Source: Aquabacterium sp. (GTDB lineage Bacteria; Pseudomonadota; Gammaproteobacteria; Burkholderiales; Burkholderiaceae_C). From it: a DNA stretch of 64,000 nucleotides. The stretch covers positions 1 to 64,000 of the forward strand of contig NZ_JACPYU010000010.1 in assembly GCF_016195855.1 (NCBI RefSeq), in the 5' to 3' direction. Positions 8,979 to 18,197 of this stretch are shown here, piece after piece. Under the pieces are notes generated by a model. The model ran no database searches. It saw only the letters and a program-made list of their open reading frames with translations, and was not told the origin of the DNA. A program made the position numbers and the translations under genes. Each line of letters begins with the position of its first letter. The first letter of the stretch is position 1.

Positions 8979-10042
8979 ACAACGCGCGCTTGATCGCGGC
9001 AACGGGCCGTCAGCGCACCCGGATGGGCGCACTGCCACATTTCGACGAAGGGCTCTACGAGCTGAGGGCAGACACCTACGCATGGATGGTCCCCAATGGC
9101 AGCTGGGGAGAAACGAACCTGGGCCTGATCCGTTGTGGCGATCAATCCGTTCTGATCGATACCTGCTGGGACCTGCATTTCATGCGCGAGATGCTGGTTC
9201 ATTCGGCAACGGTCATTGAGCGCGCGCCCATTTCGCATGTGATCAACACGCATGCCGACGGCGACCATTGCTGGGGCAACCAGCTGTTCGCAGATCGGGT
9301 CGTTACGTCGACGCAGGCCAGCGCCCGGCAGATCCACCAGCATCCGCCTGCACAGTTGCGCGCACTGCAATGGGGGTCCAAGCTGTTCCAGCGCTTGCCC
9401 ATCGGAGATGTGGATGCCTTGGGGCGCTACATGGGCGACATGCTGCGCCCTTATCGGTTCGGTGGCGTGAAGGTGATGGCCGCCAACCAGACCTTCAGTG
9501 GCACCGCCACGATCGAGGTCAATGGCGTGGTTTTGCGGCTCATGGAAGTGGGGCCTGCTCATACCGATGGGGACTGCATCGTGCATGTGCCGGAGCGTCA
9601 GGTGGTCTACACCGGCGACATCCTGTTTGTGGGCGTCACGCCGGTAGCGTGGGCCGGTCCCGTCTCTCGCATCGTATCGGCCTTGGAGCAGGTGAAGGCA
9701 CTGCACTCCGAGGTCATCGTGCCCGGGCATGGTCCACTGGCGACCTTGGCTGATGTGCAATCGCAGATCGACTACTGGGATTGGCTGCAGTCCAGCCTGG
9801 AACCAATGGCCAGGGCCGGCATGCCCCCTGAACCGGCCAGCCGCCATTGCCTTCAATCTGAGGGATTCAAAGATTCGCCTTTCGCCGCGTGGATCGCGCC
9901 TGAGCGTCTGTTCACGTCGGCGTGCACGCTGTATCGCGAGTGGGGCCTGGACACGGGCGGTCTGGTCGGGCCGCTGGGCGCCTTGGATCACTTCCGCAAG
10001 CAAGCGCGCCTGACATCTGGCCTTGCAAGGTCTTCTGTGTAA
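8975..10042 (+). CDS. MBL-fold hydrolase
   Basis: This is a metallo-beta-lactamase-fold enzyme of about 355 residues. The motif NTHADGDHCWGN supplies HxxxDH rather than HxHxDH: the middle position reads Ala-Asp-Gly, so the first histidine pair is H-A-D-G-D-H. Later metal-site segments GPAHTDGD and VPGHG are present. The HADGDHCWGN form is common in the SoxH/quinoprotein-relay-like branch of this superfamily. It starts in an ATGA overlap with the FAH gene. With the alpha/beta hydrolase and amidase it forms a hydrolytic set, probably sequential steps on one substrate; this is inference. Confidence 0.85.
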   Translation: MNNARLIAATGRQRTRMGALPHFDEGLYELRADTYAWMVPNGSWGETNLGLIRCGDQSVLIDTCWDLHFMREMLVHSATVIERAPISHVINTHADGDHCWGNQLFADRVVTSTQASARQIHQHPPAQLRALQWGSKLFQRLPIGDVDALGRYMGDMLRPYRFGGVKVMAANQTFSGTATIEVNGVVLRLMEVGPAHTDGDCIVHVPERQVVYTGDILFVGVTPVAWAGPVSRIVSALEQVKALHSEVIVPGHGPLATLADVQSQIDYWDWLQSSLEPMARAGMPPEPASRHCLQSEGFKDSPFAAWIAPERLFTSACTLYREWGLDTGGLVGPLGALDHFRKQARLTSGLARSSV

Positions 10043-10078
10043 ACTTTTTGTATTTAACGACAGTCGATTGAAAAGCCG

Positions 10079-11518
10079 ATGTCTGCTGTGTCCCCGGTCC
10101 ACGCCTTTCAACCCGATGCCTTGGGCGATCTGGACGCCGTCGGCCTGGCAGAGCAAATTCGACGGGGCCACGTGTCGGTCAGGGAAGTCACGGAAGCCGC
10201 CATCGCCCGTGCGGAGCAGGTCAACCCTCGTCTCAACGCCATTGCGTTGCGCACGTACGATCAGGCGCGCGCCTGGGCGGAGCCCTCGCCTGGAGGCGCT
10301 ACGCATGCGCAAGGAGCCTTCGCCGGTGTGCCCACCTTCATCAAGGACACCGCGGATTTGGCAGGCTTTCCGACGCAGTTTGGTTCGCGGATCTTCAAGT
10401 CGGCCAAGGCCAGGCGACACGACCCCTTTGCTGCGCAGCTGTTGGCGCAAGGGTTCAACGTGATCGGCAAGTCCACGCTGCCCGAGTATGCCTTCAATGG
10501 CACCACCGAATACCAGGACGGCACGGCCACGGCCAACCCTTGGCACACGGGCTACTCCGCTGGCGGCTCATCAGGGGGCGCCGCTGCTTTGGTGGCTGCA
10601 GGCGTCGTGCCCATCGCCCACGGCAATGACGGAGGCGGCTCCATCCGCATTCCGGCAGCGGCCTGCGGACTGGTGGGGCTCAAGGTGTCGCGTGATCGTT
10701 TCGTCAATGGCGCGGTGTCTCGCTACCTGCCCTTGAATCTGGTCTCTGAGGGCGTGCTGACCCGGTCGGTGCGCGACACCGCCATGTTCTTCGCCGAGGC
10801 AGAAAAGACGTTCTACAACCGTCGCCATCCTCGCGTTGGCTTGGTGGAGGGGCCCAGCACCAGACGACTGAAGGTGGGGCTGCTGTTGAGTGCGGCTGGC
10901 GATGTGCCCGTCGACGCGAATACGCAGGCGACGCTGCTTCGCACGGCGCGCTTGCTCGAGGCCGCGGGCCACGCTGTGGAGCCTATTCAGGCAGGCCTGA
11001 ACAAGCGCTATGTCGATGCCTTTGTGCTCTACTGGGGTCTCATGAGCTTCAGTGTGGCGCGCTTCGGGCGCCTGATGTTCAAGGGCTCCGACTGGGATCT
11101 GTCTCAGTACGAGGGTTTAAGCCTGGAGCTGATGCATTTCTTCCAGCGCAATTGGTTTCGCATGCCTTCTGCATTGGTGGCTTTGCATCAATTCAAGCGC
11201 TTCAATCAAGTTCACTTTGCGCCGTTCGACGCGGTGTTGAGCCCGGTGGTGGCGCATGCCTCGCCTGCACTGGGCTATCTCAGCCCGCAGCGTGCGCCCG
11301 AGGAACTGTTGCCGCGACTAACAGGCTATGTTGGCATCACGCCCATGCAGAACGTTCTGGGCACCCCCGCCATTTCATTGCCGATGGGGATGACCAGCAC
11401 GGATCGACGGCCGATCGGCATCCAACTGTCGGCACAGGCTGGTGACGAATCAAAGCTGCTGTCGCTGGCTTTCGAACTGGAGGCGCAGGTGAAGTTTCCA
11501 CGCATTGAGGCGCCTTGA
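10079..11518 (+). CDS. Amidase (amidase signature family)
   Basis: This is a cytoplasmic amidase of about 479 residues that hydrolyses a carboxamide or anilide bond. The Ser-cisSer-Lys catalytic set is visible: FIKD (Lys), GGSSGGAAAL (cis-Ser region) and GNDGGGSIRIPA (nucleophile Ser), all in the expected order. It is not part of a gatCAB operon, so a catabolic amidase is more likely than the tRNA amidotransferase subunit. It is the last gene of the TetR-controlled operon, 36 bases after the MBL gene. Confidence 0.92.
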   Translation: MSAVSPVHAFQPDALGDLDAVGLAEQIRRGHVSVREVTEAAIARAEQVNPRLNAIALRTYDQARAWAEPSPGGATHAQGAFAGVPTFIKDTADLAGFPTQFGSRIFKSAKARRHDPFAAQLLAQGFNVIGKSTLPEYAFNGTTEYQDGTATANPWHTGYSAGGSSGGAAALVAAGVVPIAHGNDGGGSIRIPAAACGLVGLKVSRDRFVNGAVSRYLPLNLVSEGVLTRSVRDTAMFFAEAEKTFYNRRHPRVGLVEGPSTRRLKVGLLLSAAGDVPVDANTQATLLRTARLLEAAGHAVEPIQAGLNKRYVDAFVLYWGLMSFSVARFGRLMFKGSDWDLSQYEGLSLELMHFFQRNWFRMPSALVALHQFKRFNQVHFAPFDAVLSPVVAHASPALGYLSPQRAPEELLPRLTGYVGITPMQNVLGTPAISLPMGMTSTDRRPIGIQLSAQAGDESKLLSLAFELEAQVKFPRIEAP

Positions 11519-11962
11519 GTCGCACATTGCTTGAGGTCCCCTTGCTGTGGGATGAAGGTCTGGCAGACTTTGAAGCCGGCCATTGGGTTCGAGATGTCAC
11601 TGGTGCGTGGATGCCCGTTGTGTGGCACAAACCGTGAACTCAATGTCCGAGCATCATCGGCAGCAATCGCTGCACAACCGACACATCGATGATGTGATGT
11701 CGGCTTGAGGCTGGGGCCGCAGCTCGGTTCCCATCGGCGTATGTCGGCGATTTCTGAATGCGGTCACTCGAAACCTGACGACCTGGCTGACCACTTCAAT
11801 CTACCGGGGGCGGCAGACTTCCCCCGACCAACAGGCGCCTCTCCTCAGGTAATGCGTTTCCCCCTTAGCATGCCAGGGGGCAGCCTGCTTCGTTTCCGGG
11901 GCGGTCCGACTTGGAATTACGCTTGGGAACACATACCCTAGAACGACGACGAGGGAGAGAAC
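11519..11962. other. Intergenic region before the solitary ATPase gene
   Basis: About 440 bases lie between the amidase stop and the ATPase start. Translations in all frames are short and unconvincing. No strong rho-independent terminator, tRNA fragment or integrase was found. The final bases carry a GAGGGAGAGAAC ribosome-binding site for the ATPase. The change in base composition begins about here, so this may be a junction of an acquired segment. Confidence 0.45.
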
Positions 11963-14131
11963 ATGGACAAGCTGAAGCTCCAGCTGGAGCATTGCTATGG
12001 AATCCGCAAACTGGACGTTGTGCTGGACTTCGGTGGCAATGCCGCTATCGCCATCTACGCGCCCAACGGATCGATGAAGAGTTCGCTGGCAAGCACCTTC
12101 CAGGACATCGCCGACAGCAAGGCATCTCGGGACCGGATCTTCCCGAACCGCGCCACCGTGCGTGTGGTCCAGGATGAGAACAGTGCCGACATCGGCGCTG
12201 CCAGTGTGCTTGTGCTCAGGCCTTATGAGGAATTTGCCAGCAAGGGAAACGCCACTGCGACCCTCCTGGTGAATGCCGCCCTCCGGCAGGAATACGAAGC
12301 GTTGCACGCGGGCGTCACTGCTGCGCGGGCAGCCCTGATAACCGCAGTCAAGGCCACCGCAAAAACCAAACGACTGATTGAACGCGAGGTCTTGTCGGTG
12401 TTCGCACCTACCAGCGGGGATTTTGATGCGACGCTCGCCAGTTTGAAAGAGGAGTTAGCCAAGGACTGGGAACCCGTCTTCAAGGACGTGCCGTATGACG
12501 TCTTGAACGACGAGCGGGTCGTCGCGTTCCTGGCACAAGGTGATTTCCGCACGGCTATCAATGACTACACGAGGAAGTACAACGAACTGCTCGCGGCTTC
12601 GAAGTACTTCAAGAAAGGCGGCTTCAACTACTACGCGGCCACCAACGTGGCCAAGGAGCTGAAAGCCAGCGGCTTCTTCAAGGCCAAGCATTCGGTGAGC
12701 CTCAACGGCGAAGAAAAAAAGGAGATCAACTCTGAGGCCGAGCTCCAAGCCCTTGTTGATGCGGAGCGCGCCAAGATTTCTGAGGATGCTGCGCTGCGCC
12801 AGAAGTATGAGGAGCTCGAGAAGCAGATCCAAAAGAACGCGCAGCTCCGCGAGTTTGAGTCGTACTTGCAAGGGCACGAAGACCTCCTGCCTGAGCTCGC
12901 CGACCCGGCTGCCTTCAACAAGAAGCTCTGGATGTCGTACCTCAAGGCGAACTACGCTCTGTACGTGGACCTGATCAACAAGGTCGAACAGGCTGCCTTG
13001 CGATCAGCCGAGATCGAGGCACAGGCTGGCCAGGAACACACGCAATGGCAAAGCGTCATTGACATGTTCAACAACCGCTTCATCGTCCCTTTCCATCTTG
13101 AAGTGGCCAACAAGATTCAGGTGGTCTTAGGCAAGGAAACGGCACCTCGTCTGGGCTTCGTGTTCAAGGACGGCAACGACCATGCGCCAGTCGAGCGGGA
13201 CGCCCTCTTGCAAACACTCAGCACCGGCGAGAAGAGGGCGTTCCACGTCCTGAACATGCTGTTCGACATCGAGGTACGTCGTGCGGCTGGTCAGCAGACA
13301 CTTCTGGTCGTTGACGACATCGCGGACTCCTTCGACTACAAGAACAAGTACGCTATCGTTCAGTACCTCTCCGACCTGGCTGAGGATCAGCACTTCAAGC
13401 TGCTCATCCTGACCCATAACTTCGATTTCTACCGGACCATCGAGAGCCGCCGCCTCGTTCAGCGGAAGAACTGCTTCATGGTGTCAAAGACGACTGGCGG
13501 CGTCACGCTCGAGGCGGCTCAGGGCGTACGCAACGTCTTTATTAATGCCTGGAAACCAGCGTTCTTTACCGACGACCGCAAGAAGATCTGCTGCGTGCCC
13601 TTTATGCGCAACCTCATCGAGTACACGAAAGGCGAAGCCGACCCGGATTACTTGCTCCTCACTTCGTTGCTTCACTGGAAGGGCGGCACGGACCAGATCA
13701 CCGTGGCGGATCTTGATGACATCTACACAAGGCTGTTTGGTGCCGCCGGACAGTCGGGCAACCCTGCGGCCCGCGTCGTTGATCTTCTTGCCGCAGAGGT
13801 CGCTGCCTGTCTGCAGGCACCGGACGGCATCAACTTCGAGAACAAGGTCGTGTTGGCGATCGCTACCCGCCTGCAGGCTGAGCGGTTCATGGCCGCCAAG
13901 ATCAACGATGCGGTCTGGCTAGCCGGTATTACCGCCAATCAGACTCCCGCGCTCCTGAAGCGCTACCGAGCCGACTTCCCTGCGGAGCTCGACAACGCGG
14001 GCGTCATTCAGCGCGTTCTGCTCATGACGCCGGAGAACATCCATCTGAACTCGTTCATGTACGAACCGATCTTGGACATGTCCGATCTGCACCTACGCCG
14101 CCTTCACGCGGAAGTCGTCGCCATGATTTAG
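11963..14131 (+). CDS. Solitary ABC/SMC-type ATPase, possible defence protein
   Basis: This is a 722-residue P-loop ATPase. The Walker A region is APNGSMKSS (residues 33-41), which lacks the usual first glycine. A long charged helical or coiled-coil middle (about 130-390) follows, then an ABC signature LSTGEKR near 419, Walker B LLVVDDIADSFD near 450, and an H-loop THNFDF near 483. The signature and Walker B are close together, as in RecF/SMC and AAA_13-type (PrrC/RloC-like) proteins. The last roughly 190 residues, ending in a hydrophobic ENIHLNSFMYEPILD stretch, match no effector I can name. No partner gene is adjacent. Visibly lower G+C and different codon use from its neighbours suggest horizontal transfer. 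A DNA-repair role is an alternative. Confidence 0.7.
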   Translation: MDKLKLQLEHCYGIRKLDVVLDFGGNAAIAIYAPNGSMKSSLASTFQDIADSKASRDRIFPNRATVRVVQDENSADIGAASVLVLRPYEEFASKGNATATLLVNAALRQEYEALHAGVTAARAALITAVKATAKTKRLIEREVLSVFAPTSGDFDATLASLKEELAKDWEPVFKDVPYDVLNDERVVAFLAQGDFRTAINDYTRKYNELLAASKYFKKGGFNYYAATNVAKELKASGFFKAKHSVSLNGEEKKEINSEAELQALVDAERAKISEDAALRQKYEELEKQIQKNAQLREFESYLQGHEDLLPELADPAAFNKKLWMSYLKANYALYVDLINKVEQAALRSAEIEAQAGQEHTQWQSVIDMFNNRFIVPFHLEVANKIQVVLGKETAPRLGFVFKDGNDHAPVERDALLQTLSTGEKRAFHVLNMLFDIEVRRAAGQQTLLVVDDIADSFDYKNKYAIVQYLSDLAEDQHFKLLILTHNFDFYRTIESRRLVQRKNCFMVSKTTGGVTLEAAQGVRNVFINAWKPAFFTDDRKKICCVPFMRNLIEYTKGEADPDYLLLTSLLHWKGGTDQITVADLDDIYTRLFGAAGQSGNPAARVVDLLAAEVAACLQAPDGINFENKVVLAIATRLQAERFMAAKINDAVWLAGITANQTPALLKRYRADFPAELDNAGVIQRVLLMTPENIHLNSFMYEPILDMSDLHLRRLHAEVVAMI

Positions 14132-14361
14132 CAGCAGTAGGCGAGCCAATGACGGCTTCCGGTCCTGAAGCGTGAGCTTGGTTTCACGCCGAGGAAGACC
14201 GCACCCGCTGCGAAGCGGGTGTACGGAATGCAGAATGGTCGCTAGAAGCGTCGCTTCCGTCTGGTAGCTAGCCGTTGCCTGCTCGTTGCTTTGCTTCCTG
14301 GTCCGACGATGCCTCCGTCCATTCAATCCACATCAATCATCCGGCCTGGCGCGGCCGGGGA

Positions 14362-15267
14362 TCAGCTTGCACCCTGCCTGCCCGGGCATTGCAGAGGCAG
14401 GAACAACTCCGTGATGGCTTGTTCTTCCGGGACATCGGGGAAGAAGCTGACGCGTCGGCAGAACATGGGGAAATCTCGCAATTCCTGACCACTGCCGGGG
14501 AGCCAATCGCGGTACAGGAAGGTGGCTGCGGGTTCCAGGTCGTTGGCGCATCCAACGATACGCAGCATCGCGCAGCGCCCGGCGGGGATCACGGTGGCGG
14601 TGACCCCCTGGTCGTTCTGGGGCACAGGGCGGTCTGTGCCGGCGCACAAGTCCACACGGAAGTCCTCGGGAGCCGTGTCCTGCTCGACATGGAAGATGTT
14701 GTAGGTCGCGCTGACCGCACGTGTCAGCCCGACCGATTGGCGCCAGGCGATGAACTGCCTGATCGTTTCATGCAAACGGGAGGGGGCACCATGGTGCGTC
14801 AGCCGGGCAACGGGAATGGCGGGAAGGTCGACCAGTTCAACTTGATCCAAGGTGAAAGTGTTGTGCATGGTGGCGCTCCTCGATTCAAGGATGAAGGGAT
14901 AGGGCAAAAGCAAGGAGACCCATGTGGGTGACTGGCGATATGCACTTGGCGTGCGCCCAACCGACTCCTTGAACGCCCGTGAAAAAGCCTCTGGGGTGTC
15001 GTAGCCCGCTGCCAGTGCGATCTCGGTCACGGACATGTGGGCGTCAAAGGCCAGTTGCGCCGAGGCCCGCTGCAATCGGCACAGACGGAGATATCGACCA
15101 ATACCAATCCCATAAGCGGCGCTGAACTGGCGATGAAAGTGGAACTTCGAGAATGCCGCCACGTCGCACAGCGTCTCGATGCTGACACCCTCATCGAGAT
15201 GCGCGTTGATGTGATCCAGCACACGGGCAAGCCGTGCGCGATAGTGTTCTTGGGTCAGCGCTTTCAA
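14362..15267 (-). CDS. AraC-family regulator with GyrI-like effector domain
   Basis: This is a 301-residue transcription factor with the DNA-binding half at the N-terminus. Two helix-turn-helix motifs are seen: SIETLCDVAAFSKFHFHRQF (about 29-48) and SVTEIALAAGYDTPEAFSRAF (about 79-99, described by its key residues A-GYxxPEAFSRAFK). Residues 135-295 form a GyrI/AraC effector-binding domain (VELVDLPAIPVARLTHHG), as in Rob and BmrR-like regulators, so it probably senses small hydrophobic compounds. No obvious target gene is adjacent; the downstream ATPase is on the other strand. Confidence 0.9.
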   Translation of the reverse strand: MKALTQEHYRARLARVLDHINAHLDEGVSIETLCDVAAFSKFHFHRQFSAAYGIGIGRYLRLCRLQRASAQLAFDAHMSVTEIALAAGYDTPEAFSRAFKESVGRTPSAYRQSPTWVSLLLPYPFILESRSATMHNTFTLDQVELVDLPAIPVARLTHHGAPSRLHETIRQFIAWRQSVGLTRAVSATYNIFHVEQDTAPEDFRVDLCAGTDRPVPQNDQGVTATVIPAGRCAMLRIVGCANDLEPAATFLYRDWLPGSGQELRDFPMFCRRVSFFPDVPEEQAITELFLPLQCPGRQGAS

Positions 15268-15507
15268 ATCAACTCCCGCCTCATGCAGCCACGGTGGTCA
15301 TGATGCAGGTGTTCAGGCTGACACACCTGACAAAAGTTGCTGACATGGGTGAGGATCCGCTGGCATTTTTTCGCGGCGGTAGCCCACGTCCATGGCATGG
15401 TGTATGCGCTGCCCGCCGTCACGGGCATGATCAGCCCCTCATGGGCACGCTGCCTGCTACAGGTTCATGAGCAAGCCCCGTCAATACCGGGCGCGAAGGA
15501 GTTCACC

Positions 15508-15966
15508 ATGACGTCAAACGACATGATCGACATCCTCATTGACTTGATGGAGGCCAGCAGAGACGGGCAATGGGGCTTTATCGATGCCTCGAAACACGCG
15601 TCCTGTGCCGATCTCCGCGATATCTTTGCCGCACGCGCCGAAGACTGCGCCTGTGCCATCAGCGAGTTGAAGGTTTTGCTGGGCCAGTGTGGTGGCCGAG
15701 AGGACGGCGCCGATAAGGTGGTCGATGTCGTCAGCAGCCACCGGATCGCGTGCGATGACCAGTTTGATCGCTGTACCGACCTGACCCTGCTGGAAGCATG
15801 CGAGCGCCGCGAAGACGTGGCCGAGGCTCATTACCGCCAGGCATTGGACAAGATGCTGCCGGAACCTGTTCGCAGCTTCGTTGAACACCAATACCAGGGG
15901 GTGCGACGCAACCATGAACAGATGCGCCGTCTGCGTGACCGCTTTCGCGCGGCCTTGGCCCATTAG
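15508..15966 (+). CDS. DUF2383/PA2169-like four-helix protein
   Basis: This is a 152-residue soluble protein predicted to be nearly all helical. Its pattern (DLMEASRDGQWGF, FAARAEDCACAISEL, and a C-terminal helix ending QYQGVRRNHEQMRRLRDRF) resembles the PA2169/DUF2383 family of ferritin-like bundles of unknown function, often found in stress clusters. The start at 15508 is fixed by AAGGAG nine bases upstream. Three cysteines in the first third are unusual for this family. The role is unknown; nearby stress genes suggest stationary-phase or envelope stress. Confidence 0.7.
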   Translation: MTSNDMIDILIDLMEASRDGQWGFIDASKHASCADLRDIFAARAEDCACAISELKVLLGQCGGREDGADKVVDVVSSHRIACDDQFDRCTDLTLLEACERREDVAEAHYRQALDKMLPEPVRSFVEHQYQGVRRNHEQMRRLRDRFRAALAH

Positions 15967-15998
15967 AACAGGCTGCGCTTCACGAGCACGCATGAGCC

Positions 15999-16775
15999 TC
16001 ATCCCTGGATGGGCAGCTTTTGAGCGGTGCTCAGGTGCGCACGCAAGATGGCCAAGGCCCCATTGGCATAGTCAACTATCGCGGGGTTCTGTGCCTCTCT
16101 CATCGCTTGCTCGAAGAGCGCAATCATGCTTTGCTGTGCTCGGCTACCCGCGATCTGAACGAATTGCCTGTCGAAGCTTTCCGGCGTGGCTTGAACCAGC
16201 CCATCCAGGGTCTGTTGTCTGGCCAGGGACAGCGACACCGGCAGGGGTACATGCAAACGCGAAGCCAATTGTTGCAGGCCGCCTGTCATGGCCGATTGGT
16301 CACTGATCAACATGGCGGCGTAGGACTTGACGGCCGAGTCGTCGGCCCGGGTGGCCGCGATTTCCGCCGCGCGGGCCTCGAAGATGAGCACCTCCCCGGC
16401 CTGCGCAAAGAACTGAGCCTCCGTGGCGTTGAGCATGATGGGTGGGGGCGCGGGCTCGGTCGCTGTGGTGGTGGCCTGCGGGCCTGAAGCCGCAGCGTTG
16501 CCAGTGTTCACCGGCCCTGCGCCAGGTGGCGCGCTGGCCAGCATGGGCGACAAGCCATCGCTGCCGGGGGCCATCGGGGCAGATGCGCCATAAAGCGTCG
16601 GTGGCGCAGATCGGCCCGCGCCGTCGGCCACCGTGGTACGACCGGCACCTGTCGATGCACGTACGTCATCTGCCTGCACGTGCGATGGTGCCTGGTCGCA
16701 TCCGCTCAGCAGCAGCATGGTATCCAGCACGATGAAGAGAATGAGCCCTGATAGGGCCGACATCCGCCGTTTCAT
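15999..16775 (-). CDS. DUF4142-domain lipoprotein
   Basis: This is a 258-residue envelope protein. The N-terminal hydrophobic segment ends in the lipobox LLLSGC, so it is probably a lipoprotein. Residues about 30-115 are Ala/Pro/Gly/Thr-rich and disordered. The C-terminal half (NATEAQFFAQAGEVLIFEA onward) is a helical DUF4142-type bundle, with the typical AAMLISDQSAM pattern where many members have MxxDH. The start was chosen by the GGAGG site just upstream of 16775. DUF4142 proteins are periplasmic or surface proteins of unknown biochemical role. Confidence 0.78.
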   Translation of the reverse strand: MKRRMSALSGLILFIVLDTMLLLSGCDQAPSHVQADDVRASTGAGRTTVADGAGRSAPPTLYGASAPMAPGSDGLSPMLASAPPGAGPVNTGNAAASGPQATTTATEPAPPPIMLNATEAQFFAQAGEVLIFEARAAEIAATRADDSAVKSYAAMLISDQSAMTGGLQQLASRLHVPLPVSLSLARQQTLDGLVQATPESFDRQFVQIAGSRAQQSMIALFEQAMREAQNPAIVDYANGALAILRAHLSTAQKLPIQG

Positions 16776-17074
16776 GGTTGCACCTCCACCCATATCTGGT
16801 CTGATGCTGGTGGCATGCAACGTGCCCGTTCTTGCCGCACCATCGCCATGGCCAGCCTCCACCTGCTTCCGTGTGATGCCTGCCACTTCACACCATGAAG
16901 TATTTGCAAGGCAGCGGTAAAGCTTACCTGTTGCCCGGCACATCGCAGGCGCATCCTCCTGCGGCAGCAGCATGGCTGGTGCGGGCGCGCCGTTTGCTAC
17001 AAGAGATGGTGACGCCCGCGCTGTCCATCCCGATCAGCGCCAAGGTGTTCATCACACGACTGAAGGAGAGTGAC

Positions 17075-17407
17075 ATGCGGATTCCCAAATTCATGATTGC
17101 ATCGACGGTGTGCCTGGCGGTGGTTGGCGGCACGGCGCTGGTCTACGCGCAAAGCCCTGACACCAAGCCAGACAACCCATCTGTGCCGTCTCAGACCGCG
17201 CCGCAGGCTGATCCATCCCCATCCCCGATGGGTTCTGGCGGCTTGTCCGCACCCAGCCAGCAGCAAACGCCCAACTCGATGGGGACGACGCCTGACAACA
17301 GCGCCCATCCCAATACCAATACGATGGACAACTCACCTTCCAATCCCTCGAGCCCGTCCAGCGCCACGCCGTCCAGCGAACGCCCGGCTCGCGCAGACCG
17401 CAACTGA
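17075..17407 (+). CDS. Small secreted Pro/Ser/Asn-rich protein
   Basis: This is a 110-residue protein with a signal peptide (MRIPKFMIASTVCLAVV, cleavage near VYAQS). The mature part is about 85 residues of Pro, Ser, Asn, Thr and Gln with almost no hydrophobic residues, so it is probably disordered in the periplasm or outside the cell. A good GAAGGAGAG site precedes the ATG. It lies upstream of an L,D-transpeptidase-like gene and may be co-expressed. No known family is recognised. Confidence 0.65.
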   Translation: MRIPKFMIASTVCLAVVGGTALVYAQSPDTKPDNPSVPSQTAPQADPSPSPMGSGGLSAPSQQQTPNSMGTTPDNSAHPNTNTMDNSPSNPSSPSSATPSSERPARADRN

Positions 17408-17468
17408 TCGGCCAGGCTGACGCTGCATCTGAGATGCCGGGCGTGCCCAGCATCTTGGGTGGGCGCGC

Positions 17469-18191
17469 TTGGCCCCAGAAACCATGTGGACACAGCTCTG
17501 GCTCGACCTGATGGAGGGCATTGGCCGAGGCCTGGTCATGGCGATCGCCATCCTGGCTGTGCTCTGTCCCAATCAGCTGGAGCCGGCCAAGCCATTCCTC
17601 TCCGGTGTGTCGGCTCAACAAGGGCAAGAGGAGGTGGGGGCGGATCTGCTTTCCCGTGACGCCCGGCAGGTTCGCCAATGGATCCGCGACACGCATGACA
17701 ACCAGCAATCGGCCTTTCTGGTCATCGACAAGCGCGCAGCCAGGTTGTATGTGTTTGATGAGGATGCCAGGTTGCGCGGCTCGACGTCCGTGTTGCTGGG
17801 TGCCGCCCGCGGTGACGATACCGTGCCCGGCATCGGCCAGCGCCCGGTGGCAGAGGTCAGACCCGAGGAGCGCACGACGCCGGCGGGCCGCTTCCTGGCA
17901 GAGCGAGGCCATGACAGCCGTGGCGAAGATGTCGTGTGGGTTGACTATGACGCGGGGGTGTCGATTCACCGCGTCCTGACCACCAACCCAGCAGAGCACC
18001 GTCTGGCTCGTCTGGCGTCCCCGGACATCGCAGACAAGCGCATTTCGTACGGCTGCATCAACGTGCCCGTGGCCTTCTATGAGGCCCAGATCCGCCCCGT
18101 GTTTGAACGCCAGCGGGCCTTGGTGTACGTGTTGCCAGAGCGCAAGCCCATCCAGCAGGTGTTTGCGATGGCCAGCAGCGCCGCCAGGTAA
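17469..18191 (+). CDS. L,D-transpeptidase-like protein (YkuD fold)
   Basis: This is a 240-residue exported or membrane-anchored protein. A hydrophobic segment lies at about 20-35. The YkuD-type catalytic region is present: an upstream SIHRV histidine and RISYGCINVP around the nucleophilic Cys. The arginine that normally follows the Cys-hydrophobic pair (SHGCIR) is replaced by Asn. Family members form 3-3 peptidoglycan crosslinks or attach lipoproteins, so the changed motif leaves the activity open. It converges with a paralogue six bases beyond its stop. Confidence 0.78.
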   Translation: MAPETMWTQLWLDLMEGIGRGLVMAIAILAVLCPNQLEPAKPFLSGVSAQQGQEEVGADLLSRDARQVRQWIRDTHDNQQSAFLVIDKRAARLYVFDEDARLRGSTSVLLGAARGDDTVPGIGQRPVAEVRPEERTTPAGRFLAERGHDSRGEDVVWVDYDAGVSIHRVLTTNPAEHRLARLASPDIADKRISYGCINVPVAFYEAQIRPVFERQRALVYVLPERKPIQQVFAMASSAAR

Positions 18192-18197
18192 GGGGCG

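Noticed and set aside
14203..14220. Terminator hairpin ACCCGCT/AGCGGGT after the ATPase
   Set aside because: The stem is perfect but short and is followed by GTACGG rather than a T-run, so it does not qualify as a rho-independent terminator.
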